From: Strigamia acuminata
Taxonomy: Eukaryota; Arthropoda; Chilopoda; Geophilomorpha; Linotaeniidae
Assembly: GCA_949358305.1 (NCBI GenBank)
Contig: OX442318.1
Location: 10,646,517 to 10,710,516, forward strand
DNA length: 64,000 nucleotides
Reading direction: 5' to 3'
Shown here: positions 41,101 to 51,293 of the stretch, piece by piece
Layout of the letters: each line of letters begins with the position of its first letter
Position numbering within the stretch: the first letter of the stretch is position 1
Made by a program: the position numbers and the translations under genes
Notes under the pieces: generated by a model
Databases searched by the model: none
Told to the model about the DNA's origin: nothing
The model's input: only the letters and a program-made list of their open reading frames with translations

Positions 41101-43095
41101 TCTCCTCATGTGTCACCTCAAACTTCACCGCAAACCTCGCCCCCGTTATCCCAACCGGGCTCTCCGAGCAGATTTGTGACTACGCGAAGAACAATGGGTA
41201 CTTCTGTTCTTCAACACACAATTCCAGTTTTTGGTGCAGGACCCATGTCTCCAGCTCCACTTCATGGTATCGAGGTATTACCAACCACTGCCAGACAGAC
41301 AGCTTTTATGTGGAGATATATCGGAGGAGATTCGCCGTGTGCTGGTTGGAAACGTGAAGAGCATCTCAGAAAGGATCAGAGACCCGGGAAAATTGACACC
41401 GACGTTTATTATTTCCCGGAACCGGATGTGCGACTGCGTTCCCGTAAAGACGTCGAAAAATATTGTCAGTTTAATCACATCGAGTACGATCCGGAGCTCT
41501 TCTTCTTTGGCAACATTGAATACACTTTGCCAACGATTCCTGGCCGACATGTGGCTCATCTCTGCCGAACCGAACCCGCATCTTTCGCCGAAATTCCGAA
41601 ATTCGACGATGCTCCGAAATGGAGAGAAGCAATCGCAGAGGAACTCGGAACTTTTGAAGAGCGAGAGGTTTATGTTGAAGTACCGAGGCCGCCAGACACG
41701 ACGATCCTCGGGTGCAAGTGGATCTTCAAGTTGAAATCTGACGCCGCTGGCAAGATTACTCGTTACCGCGCCCGCCTTGTTGCTCAAGGCTTCCGACAAA
41801 CTCTCGGCGTCGACTACGATGAGGTTTTCAGCCCCGTAGTGAACTTTGTGCTCATTCGGATGTTCTTTTGTTTGCTCGTCGTTCTCCGAGGTTGGAAAGA
41901 CGCGCACCTCGACGTGAAGTGCGCTTACCTTTACGGTGAGCTCGAGCATAAGGTGTACATGCGCATCCCGGCTGGGGCAACCTGTACAAATCCGAACAAC
42001 GTCTGGCTACTCATAAAATCCCTTTACGGTCTGCACCAGTCGGGAAGACAGTGGTTTGAAAAGCTCGACGAAACGCTTCGATCTCTCGGATTCCGCAAAC
42101 TTCCTGGCTGCAATTGCGTGTACATGTTTGGATCTTCGGCGCTAATGTTAGTCTACGTGGACGATATCGTTCTATTCTACGCAACTGACTCCGTTCTCGA
42201 CCGTCTCATCACTCTGATTAGCACCAAGTTTCAGATTGTTAATCTGGGACCCATCACGAAACTACTCGGGGTTGAGTTCATTCGTGACGCTGGCAAAACA
42301 TTCATCAGCCAGCGAACGTACATCGCAAAAATCATAAAGAAGTTCGGCACCGTTATTAATAACCTCGTCAAGGTTCCAGTCACTCCGGGGACCATGCTCA
42401 CAAAAGGACCGACAGAAAACCTAATCGATTTCCCATATCGATCCCTTATTGGATCTCTGTTATTTTTGGCCTCTCGAACTCGCCCCGACATCCTGTACTC
42501 GGTGATATTCCTTTCACAATTCAACACCTGTTATACGCAAGCTCACATCAAGGCTTTGTTTCAAGTGCTGCAGTACGTGTCTAACACAGCGGACTACTGC
42601 ATTGAACTATCGGGATGTTCGACTGGACTTTTGTGGGCATACACCGACGCGTCGTGGGCATCGGACACCGCTACTTCACTCAGCTTCGGAGGATACATTT
42701 GTTATATCGGGAACACGCCAATTGGGTGGTCTTGCCGCAAGCAAACCACAGTCGCCTGTTCGACTATGGAGGCCGAATTTCTTGCCCTAGTCGACACGGT
42801 CAAGGAGCTTTATTGGCTGCATCATGTATACTCCGAATGTTCGATACTCGACCGCGTTCCACGACCCGTCATCTACTCCGACGCACTTGCCGCTATCCAA
42901 TTCACCGCGAATGACGTCGAGAACAGTAAGACGAAGCACATTCGCGTTAAGTTCCATTGGCTGCGGGAGTGGTATTCGGCGGGACGTTTCGAGCTCAGAA
43001 AAGTGCCCGGCGATCTTAACGTCGCCGATATATTTACAAAATGGCTCGGCTCGGAACGACTTCGATCACTCATCTCGCGAATCTTCCGACTCTAA
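38185..43095 (+). CDS. Copia Gag-Pol polyprotein, 1636 aa
   Basis: One uninterrupted frame encodes all activities. By residue: a Gag region (about 1-220, NYDSWQRSMRMLLKAEGLWH start typical of copia Gag); a CCHC knuckle CFNCQELGHYANKC (232-245); protease WIIDCGATDHIS (about 321, where most copia proteins have D-S-G, here D-C-G); a Ser/Pro/Thr-rich insert (about 440-550); the GAG-pre-integrase zinc region (WHSRLGHLHTKSM, about 562); integrase with LHMDVWGP (about 630), RSDRGGEF (about 691) and NGTAERINRT (about 728); a second acidic, Ser-rich insert (about 890-1000); reverse transcriptase with VYVDDI (about 1323); RNase H with YTDASWASD (about 1486) and STMEAEF (about 1527); and a C-terminal ADIFTKWL. 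I took ATG 38185 because the frame upstream has no earlier ATG. No stop separates Gag from Pol, so the Gag:Pol ratio must be set by splicing or processing. Confidence 0.95.
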   Translation: MQKVSDPTSGRVPVLAVGNYDSWQRSMRMLLKAEGLWHHVTETEEVEYLKTASEKEKVKYQRKKDKALGLIYCFVSEAKKSALDNCDTPKQSWDKLAQIYAPSSRARQAAMRWDFLALRLGPNEEMADFIARVDYHASQLKSVGEPVSDVHHSYQYLHRLPPEYSQASFAIYHWPDDQFIPDKVSEQLLSEYMRLKSIHTNNSQSASAHTSNTGQSRRNQSRPPRDISTVRCFNCQELGHYANKCPHQKGDGQNRQAPAAQVQRSSRSKSRRSNKNASKPEDPKPRGSSRPRRDANFFVNCPQIIERPIAHFMQSNEWIIDCGATDHISHIRSWFSDFEQITPFDIELGQGKSKVTGRGNVRLQTSIDNCDCFVTLHNVLFAPNFEANLVSVSKIDRNKFHIDIYDGEVNVYQSDIRSSVLRAKEKAGLYYVDGLCVTPAIATTVSPTLQPAPTTPVKMLVTSEVDFEPIPKPKKKSKTKTEHMTDFRIELPSLDVVNEIPTPTPTNPLSNLSPTQAQLPPSVPSHSDVIQSIPTSSIPKTSSPPKKETVAAAASRKDATGLWHSRLGHLHTKSMRLLATNDQVYGMEPAEVSKELACNDCRLAKSIRKSHKPDLNPISTKALDLLHMDVWGPSETTSIGGARFVFTIIDDATRYCWITPMAQKSQVFGIFKDFVTRIECVASTRVKAIRSDRGGEFMSNEFLDYLREKGIEGQRTNPNSPAMNGTAERINRTMAENVRAVLNETKLPDALWAELAVTFAYIKNRSPHSRLNNQVPYILWRQRALSLRHLRRIGSKCWVHFTAPGRKKLQMRAWEGYVVGYAVGTRGYRIWNPLDDKITESCHVRIDERISYRRSIRNGNGNHQSTFEFPVENVQNFPQSTVSFDENIQYLDWPKGSDSEDEHSSSDDEPEMPPLEESSSSAASAQFMTPERQLLEACALRLPSSDSNLGDDTDRDVDDIDEVSLVPMSTYTSPHVSPQTSPQTSPPLSQPGSPSRFVTTRRTMGTSVLQHTIPVFGAGPMSPAPLHGIEVLPTTARQTAFMWRYIGGDSPCAGWKREEHLRKDQRPGKIDTDVYYFPEPDVRLRSRKDVEKYCQFNHIEYDPELFFFGNIEYTLPTIPGRHVAHLCRTEPASFAEIPKFDDAPKWREAIAEELGTFEEREVYVEVPRPPDTTILGCKWIFKLKSDAAGKITRYRARLVAQGFRQTLGVDYDEVFSPVVNFVLIRMFFCLLVVLRGWKDAHLDVKCAYLYGELEHKVYMRIPAGATCTNPNNVWLLIKSLYGLHQSGRQWFEKLDETLRSLGFRKLPGCNCVYMFGSSALMLVYVDDIVLFYATDSVLDRLITLISTKFQIVNLGPITKLLGVEFIRDAGKTFISQRTYIAKIIKKFGTVINNLVKVPVTPGTMLTKGPTENLIDFPYRSLIGSLLFLASRTRPDILYSVIFLSQFNTCYTQAHIKALFQVLQYVSNTADYCIELSGCSTGLLWAYTDASWASDTATSLSFGGYICYIGNTPIGWSCRKQTTVACSTMEAEFLALVDTVKELYWLHHVYSECSILDRVPRPVIYSDALAAIQFTANDVENSKTKHIRVKFHWLREWYSAGRFELRKVPGDLNVADIFTKWLGSERLRSLISRIFRL

Positions 43096-43284
43096 AATTA
43101 TCGACATTCCTAATTTATTTGCCCGACATCGAGGATCATCGAGCTCCAGTGGGAATATTCGGGCTTCCGTAGAGTTCTTCAATGACAGTACCCGGCTCGG
43201 TGATTCGAACTTTATTGTTTATATTTTCTCGTAACACACTGTAATTCCAGTACCCGTTCTGTATTTCCCCGAACCTATTTACAT

Positions 43285-43297
43285 CGAAGGGGGGATT
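43285..43297 (+). promoter_or_regulatory. Polypurine tract of the copia element
   Basis: CGAAGGGGGGATT directly precedes the 3' LTR at 43298. A G-rich tract at this spot is the expected plus-strand primer. Confidence 0.8.
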
Positions 43298-43843
43298 TGT
43301 TGGTCTACGGACCGTGTTTGTAGTCGATGTAAGACAGATTCGGCTTGTATTATCATTTTACCGGTGTATTTCTCAATTATTGCTTATTTACCGATCTTTT
43401 AAGTTGTTTATCATATTTTTGGTCATTTAGTCATTGTTTATGTATTTTAGCATGAGGCACCATGCATTTGTTAGTTTTGGAAGTTACTTTGACTATTTTC
43501 CTAATTTGCAATGTTGTATTGCGACACAAGGTGTCGCTACTCACTCTCTCTCGAATCCAAGATGGCGCTGCACACGGAGTTGCTTGCCCATCCTTTTTCC
43601 CAACCTGATTTGGACCACTATGTAAGATATTTTGTTTATATTAAATCATTTTATTATTTGTATATGCTATTTGCATCATTCCACGGCATATAAGTGCTTG
43701 TGCACGGCCGTATCTTGCTCGAAACGTTTTCGGCGCGAGTATTCTGCGCGCGAGAATTTGCGAGCACTCTGCGAGTCGGGTTCCGACTCTGTTTTCGATT
43801 TTTCGCTCGTAATTCCGAGCTAATTTCCTCCTCCTCTGCTACA
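43298..43843 (+). repeat. 3' LTR of the copia element (546 bp)
   Basis: Same length as 36740-37285 and identical by eye. Followed by the second copy of the GCGAA target duplication (43844-43848). Confidence 0.95.
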
Positions 43844-44571
43844 GCGAAGACGACGCACGACGGCCCAAACCACCGTCGTTCCCGCCGCCGCCCGAAGACC
43901 AACGCGCCCACGCCGTTGAAGATCGACGCCAGCCAGCCGCCGAGGATTGCAGAGCCATCGTCGCCGCTCCTCGACCTGTTGACGACGATTCCGATTCAGA
44001 TTGTAGCGGATCTCCAGTCAGGTTTTAACGATCGGCGGTACCCGCCGTTTGACTACTTGTCTCCAACGGAAATCTCCCGTTGCAATCTAGGGTTTACCTT
44101 AAGATTTCCCGTCTTGTCCGGCTTAACAACCGACACTCTTTGTGAAGTCTTTCGGCTTCACGCTTCCTTTCTCACTTCGCAGAATTTGCGCGGCGACGTG
44201 TCGCCATTTCTGCACTGCTTTTTCCCGCCCGAAGGAGTCCCGCGCTGCTTCGAGCACGTCGCCTTCCACGCCGACGACATCATTCTCATAGAACCCATTT
44301 TATTAACATTCTCTTCAATTGAACCTGTAATTAACGCTCAATAAATTGATTAACTGTTTGATTTAAAATAACTAAACTAGCCTTTATTCGAGATCAAATC
44401 CCTAGACACCGACTTAACGGCTAACCCACCCGATAGAAGACCTATAAACGGCATTCAACTGCTTCCACAGGTGAACGCCGGGATCTCTCGCAATTGGAAA
44501 AATCCCATAGTGACTAAATATAAATTTAGTGTTGTTGTGAAAATTCAATTGGAACCATCAGGAACGCAACA
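43844..44571 (+). repeat. 3' LTR of the gypsy element, remaining part after copia
   Basis: Starts with the duplicated GCGAA and continues as 24730-25452 of the 5' LTR, including AATAAA at 44340-44345. It ends AACGCAACA and is followed by the AAGT target duplication. Confidence 0.95.
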
Positions 44572-46175
44572 AAGTCTTGCATTCAACCAATCAGAATCGA
44601 CCCCAACTCACTTCAATTCCCGTCTGTTGGTGAGATTTTGCCACATGCAAATTGAATTTAAAAATGGCGGCACTTCAAATCAGCATGGCTAGCGACAAAT
44701 TTGACGAAATGGTTCTAAAACTAGATCCAATTACAAGTTTCATTGAAACCATCTGATTGGCCAGATGCAACATCAATTATATAAGTTCTGTTCACACGTG
44801 CCTTACAGTGTGAACAGATTCTGCGTTGTAGTTGACTAATTTTTCCTTGCATTGCGCTGCGTCGGCTCTAGTGCGAACACAAGTGCGAACCTACCTTAAT
44901 AGAATTTACTACGAATGAGGATTTTTGGTGTGGAAGAAAGAATCAGATTCTCAAACCGCAATTAATTAAATCAAAAGATAGTTTTTTTCCACAGAAACAC
45001 TGGTCCACATTATTGCACGATGTAATTGACCTATTACACGCTAAAGCAAAAAGGAAATTTTTTTTTAATAAATTCGCCATATAATTATTTTTTTAGATTT
45101 CCTTTCTACGAAGCAAAAAGCTTTCCGAAATGCAATGTAGCAGATAGCATTCTTCAATACGACACATTGCATTCACTTATTCATGGCGAAGATGTAACTT
45201 CACACTGCAAATGTCTCAATTTGTGTGATGTAACACAACAAAGCCTAACGTTTAACCAAGCAGCTGGCAGTAAGGATGTCCTTGAAATGTACATTGTCAA
45301 TAACTACGTTCGAACATTGCAAGAAATCTTTACTTACGACATAATATTTTTGTTATGTGACATTGGAGGGAACATCGGCCTCTATTTTGGCATGTCTTGT
45401 TTAGCACTCGTCGAAATATTTACTCATTGCTTCAAAATGTCTTTGACCAAATTAAGCAAAACAACCAAAACAAAGAGCAAGTTGGAAGGAGAAATTCCAA
45501 AACTACTCGAAAAGATTCAGAAAAGAAAGAAAGAATCTTTTTTCAAAAATAAACTGAAAACTAGCGTTTCATTAGTCCTGTTTTGCACCTCAATTTATCA
45601 GACTTACAACTTGATCGCAACTTACCTTGATGTTCCTCTCTCGAAATCTGTTAGCATCATTAGAGACCGCATGATTGAGTTTCCACTCATAGTTGCATGT
45701 AATGAAAATGGCCAAATAATTCTGGCTAAAAAAAAATTAGCTTACGCACTAAAAGGTAGTTGTGAGCGCTACCAACTGTTTGATTTACTTCACCGATCAT
45801 CTGACTATGCAAAGAGACCAAAAGATTTATGGAAAACATCATCTCTCTATCCGACGTATGTCGTCTATGGATTGTTGCTAGGAGTAAGCAAATCGAATAT
45901 TAATTTGTTAGTGCTATTCTGTTAAACTACTATTTTTGCAGTTGGGTAAAAATGAATTTGACATATTTTATGCCAACTTATCAGTTACATCAACAGCATT
46001 TGGAGTGTGCACTGTGTTTAACAAAGGTAACTAAAATAAATTATTTTTTTCATCAACTTCAACTAAATGTTTGCAGATGATAGGCCGTTTTCGCCAAAAA
46101 AAAATCATATCGGGTTTGCTGATGACATCACGTTCGAAAACGACAAATGCAACGAAAATCATCTAGTAAGATATA

Positions 46176-46342
46176 CTCTTGTTTGATCAAAAGAGTCTTT
46201 TCTCACATTGGCCGTGCCATTTTACTGGTGCAGTGATCGAAAAAATTGCATTACAATGTTCAGACACTGTAATCGTTTACAGAACAAACCTGAGTAATTA
46301 TGCTCCACCAATGGGAGAAAGGATTCTTGAATCGAACAAGAG
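46176..46342. mobile_element. 167-bp MITE of the CTCTTGTT family in gene B intron 8
   Basis: CTCTTGTTTGATCAAAAGAG at the left and TTGAATCGAACAAGAG at the right are inverted, flanked by TA (46174-46175, 46343-46344). The orthologous point of gene C intron 8 (GTAAGATATAGATACAGATT) has no insertion. A longer relative is at 57871-58271. Confidence 0.7.
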
Positions 46343-46383
46343 TATAGATTGCAAATTTTTATTACCGTATTTTTCGGACCGTT

Positions 46384-46560
46384 AAGGTTGGTTCACACTT
46401 GTGTTCACACTATGAAGTAACGCAACGCAATGTTGCTGCGCATTGCATTGTTGGATTGTTTTTGCAGTAAAGTAAGCAAAAAGCTACTTCAAATTTGTTT
46501 TGAAGTAAGAAGTAACGCAATGCAGAAAGCTTACTTCCAGCCAATCAGGGACAATCTCAA
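46384..46560. mobile_element. One-ended fragment of the GGTTCACACTTGTG MITE
   Basis: TTGGTTCACACTTGTGTTCACACTA-type end, split here as GGTTCACACTTGTG and TTCACACTATG, matching the left end of the MITE at 24133. CGCAACGCAATG words follow as in that copy. No right terminus was found. It marks the left edge of the stretch that replaces exons 9-10 of gene B. Confidence 0.6.
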
Positions 46561-46599
46561 TCTCGCGAGAAGGTTAGACTAAACGAGACTGGACGAGAC

Positions 46600-47040
46600 T
46601 AAATTCGCCGCCATTATTAGCAACGTTTTTATTCGTTATTCGCGACGGTTTAGCAATGTTTTCGCGAAATATTCGCGACGTATCTTTATTCGTTATTTAC
46701 GACGTGTTCGCGACGTGTTCGCGAGGTATTTTTATTCATTATTCGCGACGTTTTCGCGACGTTTTCGCGAAATGTTCGCCAAACATCGCCCGTATTCGAT
46801 TGCACAAATGCGGGCGATGTTCGCCTGCATTCAATTGCACAAATGCAGGTGATGTTCGGCAGCATTCGATCGCTCAAATGCGGCCGAACATCGGCCGCAT
46901 TTGATTGCGCAAATGTGGTGGAACATTGGCCGTATTCAATCCCGCAAATGCGGCCGAACATCAGCCGCATTTGTGCAATTAAATGCGGCCGAACATCGGC
47001 CGCATTTGTGCAATCGAATACGGCCAAAGATCGCTTTGAC
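46600..47040. repeat. CpG-rich array of TTCGCGACG repeats and palindromes
   Basis: 46620-46790 is a tandem of TTCGCGACG-type words. From 46800 on, units of about 40-45 bp carry AAATGCGGCCGA ... TCGGCCGCATTT palindromes separated by 3-6 bases, at least three nearly perfect. CpG is dense in otherwise CpG-poor, AT-rich DNA. It sits where exons 9-10 of gene B should be. Confidence 0.8.
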
Positions 47041-47482
47041 GAGGCGCGCAGGGAGGTAAAAAAGAAACACAAACACCCACACTATACTCAAAACCACCAC
47101 AACGTTGACCTATTGTTCGAGCCGTATTACACATCTTATTAGGTTACCATTTATGGTAAACAGTACGTTGAAATTCTGTTTGACTCCAGCAACAGCTAAA
47201 ACAACCTACGAGACCTATTTGCAAACTCAACTCAGAACCGACCCCCAGAGAGACTGTTTCTGTGCAGCACGCTGCAACGAAACCATTTACAATCTATACA
47301 CAACAAAAGTAACCTTATACTCTACAATGACAACTGTCAGGTACACTATTGAAAAAAACATTCGAGAAGTAATTGAAGAAATGGAGTCAATCTCTCTGAC
47401 AAAACTACTGTGTAACATTGGATCTGTAATTGGTATTCTAACCGGTCTGTCAATATTTTCTGTGGTTGAATATTTCATTTGA

Positions 47483-48658
47483 TCGCAAAGTACACGCAAC
47501 AATATACAGAAAAATTTCTCTAGACTGGCACCTCCTTGGAACCCGTTTAATAACCGGTAATGTTTAAACACTCTTTCTAAACCAAGTACTTTTGTTAGAC
47601 CTGACCGATCTAGAGGGATAAGCGTTAAAATCAGTGTACGCGATAACACTTACGGTATTTACATTCAACAGCACAATGAACTGTCATTAATTTGAATCGG
47701 CGCTTCTTAACCGTGCAAGCAAGCCTTAGGGATGCGACATAGATTTTCTTCAGGAAAAAGTTTCATATATAAGTGGTTAGGTGACACCAGTGAAAAATTA
47801 GGTCAAAATAATTTTTTCCTTTGGTAATGGGTGCGGGCACAGATCTTAAAAGTCAAGAGATTGCCGACTGCTAAAAGGGTTGAGAACTACCGATTTAAAT
47901 GCATTAAAATAATATTCTGCCCACTATTATCAAATTAAGTAGATGTGAAAAATGAAAACATTTTTACCTTCTTATAATATTTGTATATCTTATCCATTCT
48001 AAGCAAAAAGTAGTTTTAGTCTTCTGTGTGAATAAACTAATTGAGTAAAATATACTAATTACAATGTTATTTACCACTGCAAACGCAAAAATAGTAAGAT
48101 CCCAAAAATGAATGTTCAAACACTAAACACTAGGTGCATTCGAAAAGTCATCAAAACAAGTGTAAATGTGTTGACATCTGTGCGAGATGCGCTGAGAGAG
48201 CCGAGGGTTAGGACGTGTCTATTGCGAGCTGCCACGGTCCGAACAATGGCAGAGACAACTGCTGACTCTGCTGCTTTCACCATTCACCACTGTGATGCTT
48301 AGTGGCAGATCCGGGATGACTCCTGCAGTACCGTGAGCGGCTACATGGGTCGTACAGGTGAGTACGACAGAATGTTCGTCCAATGCGACCGACCACGTCA
48401 CCCATGGGGCTTTCGCCCTATGTGTGACGGGTCGGACGCCGGTGTAGCGTGCCTACTGGCACTACCGCACAGTAAGATAGGTGACCCAACCCCTAGACCA
48501 TAGACCATAGCGGGCTAATTTATTTACACTTGAATTTACACAGAAGTTTATACAAATTTATTTTTAAACTCGGAAATTGGGTAGTTTAACTTGACATTTA
48601 CACCACTAGTTGCACTGGTCGTTTAGTGCAAATGAATTTTCGAATGCACTTAATATTA
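47483..48658. other. 3' flank of gene B, duplicated DNA without genes
   Basis: 47500-47640 and 47890-48110 match the flanks of gene C (61124-61230; 61870-62110) in order, for example AATAATATTCTGCCCACTAT. 48180-48480 resembles 51700-51870, including GCGGCTACATGGG and the CCCATGGG region. No ORF of interest. Confidence 0.6.
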
Positions 48659-48917
48659 CCGTACCGCCTCGTCTAAACGCCTGGGTTTGTAAAGACGCTG
48701 AGCCCGTTTTAGCGCCGGGCAGTCATCGGCAATTTACGGAATTGGTGCCGGCCCAGATTAAGCGCCAAGCCTCCCCAAAAATCACCATTTTTTGCAAAAA
48801 ATCGGCGATTTTTCGGTTTTGAGCCGGGCCTGAATAAACGCTGGGCTTCAAATTTGCGCCGGGGAATCGGCATATAAAAACAATTAAACGCCCGGGCGTT
48901 TAAACAAGGCGGTACGG
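48659..48917. mobile_element. 259-bp GC-rich MITE, TA target site
   Basis: CCGTACCGCCTCGTCTAAAC at the left and an inverted GTTTAAACAAGGCGGTACGG at the right, each flanked by TA (48657-48658, 48918-48919). The interior repeats AAACGC/GCGCCGGG words, and the GC content is far above the surroundings. Confidence 0.75.
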
Positions 48918-49269
48918 TAAGTAAACTTAATGAAGGAATTAAACACATTAAAATAATATTGTGTACACTATTACCAAATTAATGATAATGTTTTCAGCTT
49001 CTTGTAATAATTCTAATAATTACTATTTATCTCTGTAAAAGCACGAATAAATTAAGTTTTCATTTTCAATTATCATCAATACACATTCAATATTTCTGAC
49101 TAAATATTAAAACCAACATCTCCATCGCAAATATACATTAGAAGTGAGTTAATTCAGTGAGCAAGGATGTACGCTGTGTTGTGCCGAGCAGTGGCGTTTT
49201 ATCGCCTAGGCCGGCAAGGCCTGGCCCATGGCCCTGAATTTACAAGGGGCCCAAAAAGTTAGGATAATT

Positions 49270-51290
49270 TTTGCAATAACATAAAGAAAAAATACCGAAT
49301 ACAGTTATCGCTCCATTTGAATGATTCCGTTTTACTTTTGGCAAAATAATTCGTTTTCATTCGTTTTCAGTCCATCGAGATAATAGACTTTGAATTTCCA
49401 AAACTCGTCACTAGGTCATCCGGGTTGAGTTTCCAGCTGTCTTTTGTCATCAGGTTCTGCTTACTTATGCCAAATAATATTTAAAAAAATCTTTTATTAT
49501 TACAATTTAGAATTATATTCGTGTTCTGTTGCGACAGCAACTCGAATTCGTATTTAGAATTGATAAAAGTTACTTGGAAAGTTAGATGGTACAGGATTTA
49601 AACTGATTAAAGCTGGATTGCAAAGAAAAGCACACGCACGCAATGGTCACATTGGTAACCGATTTATTTTATTTTTTATTCGAAATATAGAATGGTCTTG
49701 TTTGACCTTGCTTGCCTGTGGTGCTATGCTTTGCATCACTCACTCATTTTAATTCATTTTAATTTTTAATGCAAATAACTTTTAGAAAAAGTCCATGTTC
49801 CAAATACCTTTTCTGTGTATCAGATGCTAAATGTTTCAAAGTGTAAACTTTTTATATTTTTCATGAAAATTGATCTCATTTCATAGAATTGTAAAAACAA
49901 ACAATATTAATATTCTTTTCAGGCTTTGAAAGAAATCTTATTTCAACAAACTGGTCAAACATCAAAGTTATACAAAATCACACTTTCTATTCATTACATT
50001 CATTCGCAAATCACACGGAAACTCTTTAGAAAAATAAAATGTAAACAGCACGAACTCTTTACAAAAAATTAAATGTAAACAGTACAAACTCTTTAGAGAA
50101 TTAAAATGTAAACAGCACGAACTCTTTAGAAAAATTAAATGTAAACAGACCAAACTCTGTAGAAAAATAAAATGCAGCACGAACTCTTTGTAAATAAATC
50201 TCATTCAATTCATTTTCAATGTTGACATAACAAACGTGCCAACATTCAAATCGTATAAATTATTCCTTTTTCCCATCATTATATGCACATACCGCATTTA
50301 AACGTCAGTTAATCATACACTTTAAAAATATCGTCTTAGAAATTGCAACTGACCACCTTAACTTGATAACGTGATAACAATCTTAAACTCATTCACCTTT
50401 GGGCAAGAGTGGAGAAACAGTAAGTGCACACTTTTGCATTTGTTTATTTTTTTTAATTTTCTTTTGCAATATCTGGATAATCCATCCCAATCTTTTCCCT
50501 TTTGAACATTACTCTTGATGCATGATGAGTTTTAAAGATAGTGAGTTTTAAAAATCGAGTATGATAGTGCAAAAAACTATAAGGAAAAATTTGAGTAATT
50601 CAAGTGTGTGAAAACTTAGATATTTTGTATTTAGAAAGTGTATTTGAAATATGGCTTGTATTTGAATTATAATGTAATTATTTGATTGATGCATTATTGT
50701 GTGTGCACTTTGGAATTTGTAAAACGTCACTTCTGTGTGACGTAATTTCTTCGATTGCATTTACACTTTTATCTTTACATTGTTCCATCCTAAAAAACTA
50801 ACTGATATATGCCCCCACCAAACTTTCTACCAAAAATGACTGGTAATCAAGTCCGTTAATGAGTCTAGTACGTACTAGGCATCCGCCAGTAGTGGATTAA
50901 TTGTTGAGCCAGGTTCTTGCTTCATCAATCGTTTTGATCTTATTATTCAGAATGCCCACAAGCTGATGCACTCATTTGAATAGAGTATATAAAATAAACA
51001 GTGAAAACTGACTGCATCTGAACATTTTTTATCTTGTAGAGGGACTCAATGAGTATTAATTTTCATCAATACAAGTTACTCTGTACGTAATTGCCATTTT
51101 AATTTTCGTGTTCTTGATTCGGTGTGAATGTAGATAGACACCACATGGCATGAGGGGTGGCAAAAATCAGTTGATACAATTAACATTGTCATACTTGCAT
51201 TGTGACTACTTGGCCACCCAAGGATGACCTGTGTCACTGACACACACTGCCCAATGACCCCAAGGTCAGCCCTACCCTTAGAGTGTGGAC
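49270..51290. repeat. Dispersed duplication block R4
   Basis: Same landmark order as R1, including ATAATAGACTTTGAATTTCC (49378), CAGGCTTTGAAAGAAATC (49920), about five diverged minisatellite units (50020-50190), and GAGTATATAAAATAAACAG (50984). The micro-ORF start codon of R1 is ATA here. Confidence 0.78.
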
Positions 51291-51293
51291 TAA

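Larger units (their letters stand above)
36740..43843 (+). mobile_element. Ty1/copia LTR retrotransposon, 7104 bp, nested in the gypsy 3' LTR
   Basis: 546-bp LTRs at 36740-37285 and 43298-43843, TG...CA ends, and a 5-bp GCGAA duplication on both sides. A single 1636-codon Gag-Pol frame with integrase before RT defines Ty1/copia. Both LTRs look identical by eye and the frame is intact, so it is the youngest insertion in the window. It lies in the same orientation as its gypsy host and as gene B. Confidence 0.96.
24274..44571 (+). mobile_element. Ty3/gypsy LTR retrotransposon, about 13.2 kb, with nested copia
   Basis: Bounded by LTRs with TGTTGCGATC...AACGCAACA ends and a 4-bp AAGT duplication (24270-24273, 44572-44575). 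Removing the nested copia (7104 bp plus 5 bp) leaves about 13,189 bp, long for the group. Order: LTR, tRNA-Pro-like PBS, gag, -1 frameshift, pol (protease, RT, RNase H, integrase), a 104-codon ORF, an 891-codon ORF, PPT, LTR. Integrase after RNase H defines Ty3/gypsy. The LTRs look identical by eye and gag and pol are intact, so it inserted recently and may have been mobile. The copia insertion in the 3' LTR now splits the U3 of that LTR. Confidence 0.95.
24133..44891. mobile_element. TA-flanked MITE in gene B intron 5, split by the gypsy insertion
   Basis: GGTTCACACTTGTGTTCACA (24133) and its inverted counterpart ending CACAAGTGCGAACC (44891) are flanked by TA on both sides (24131-24132, 44892-44893). 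With the gypsy element and its 4-bp duplication removed, the MITE would be about 457 bp. Another copy of the left end lies at 46386. It is the outermost shell of the nested insertion. Confidence 0.7.
45097..47482 (+). pseudogene. Gene B, exons 6-8 and 11: 3' half of a two-unit DEG/ENaC gene lacking exons 9 and 10
   Basis: Exons: 45097-45883 (787 nt, TM2 of unit 1, linker, TM1 of unit 2), 45942-46026, 46077-46165, then 47143-47482 (last exon, TM2 of unit 2, ending VVEYFI). All four are open and have normal splice sites. The two exons that lie between in genes A and C (96 and 110-113 nt, coding HFVVPKN...DISRQT and the SPC/EC/KC cysteines) are absent. Between about 46380 and 47080 there is a MITE fragment and a CpG-rich palindrome array instead. 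Exon 8 ends in phase 0 and exon 11 needs phase 2, so direct splicing would shift frame and meet a stop within 20 codons. The second unit is therefore probably dead. Unit 1 motifs are kept (LLCDIGGNIGLYFGMS; EFPLIVAC after the second TM1). Confidence 0.8.

Noticed and set aside
41278-41949. 223-codon antisense ORF in the copia RT region
   Set aside because: Mirror of the intact Gag-Pol frame on the other strand; codon bias of the real gene explains it. The same holds for the antisense frames inside gag, pol and ORF3 of the gypsy element.
46656-47072. Frames on both strands in the CpG-rich array
   Set aside because: Repeat-derived; the reading changes with each palindrome unit and nothing links to the DEG/ENaC frame.
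46166-47142. Alternative exons that would keep gene B in frame
   Set aside because: I searched both frames after exon 8 for the IDISRQT and SPC/EC/KC segments and found none. The open stretch at 46179-46385 overlaps the 167-bp MITE.
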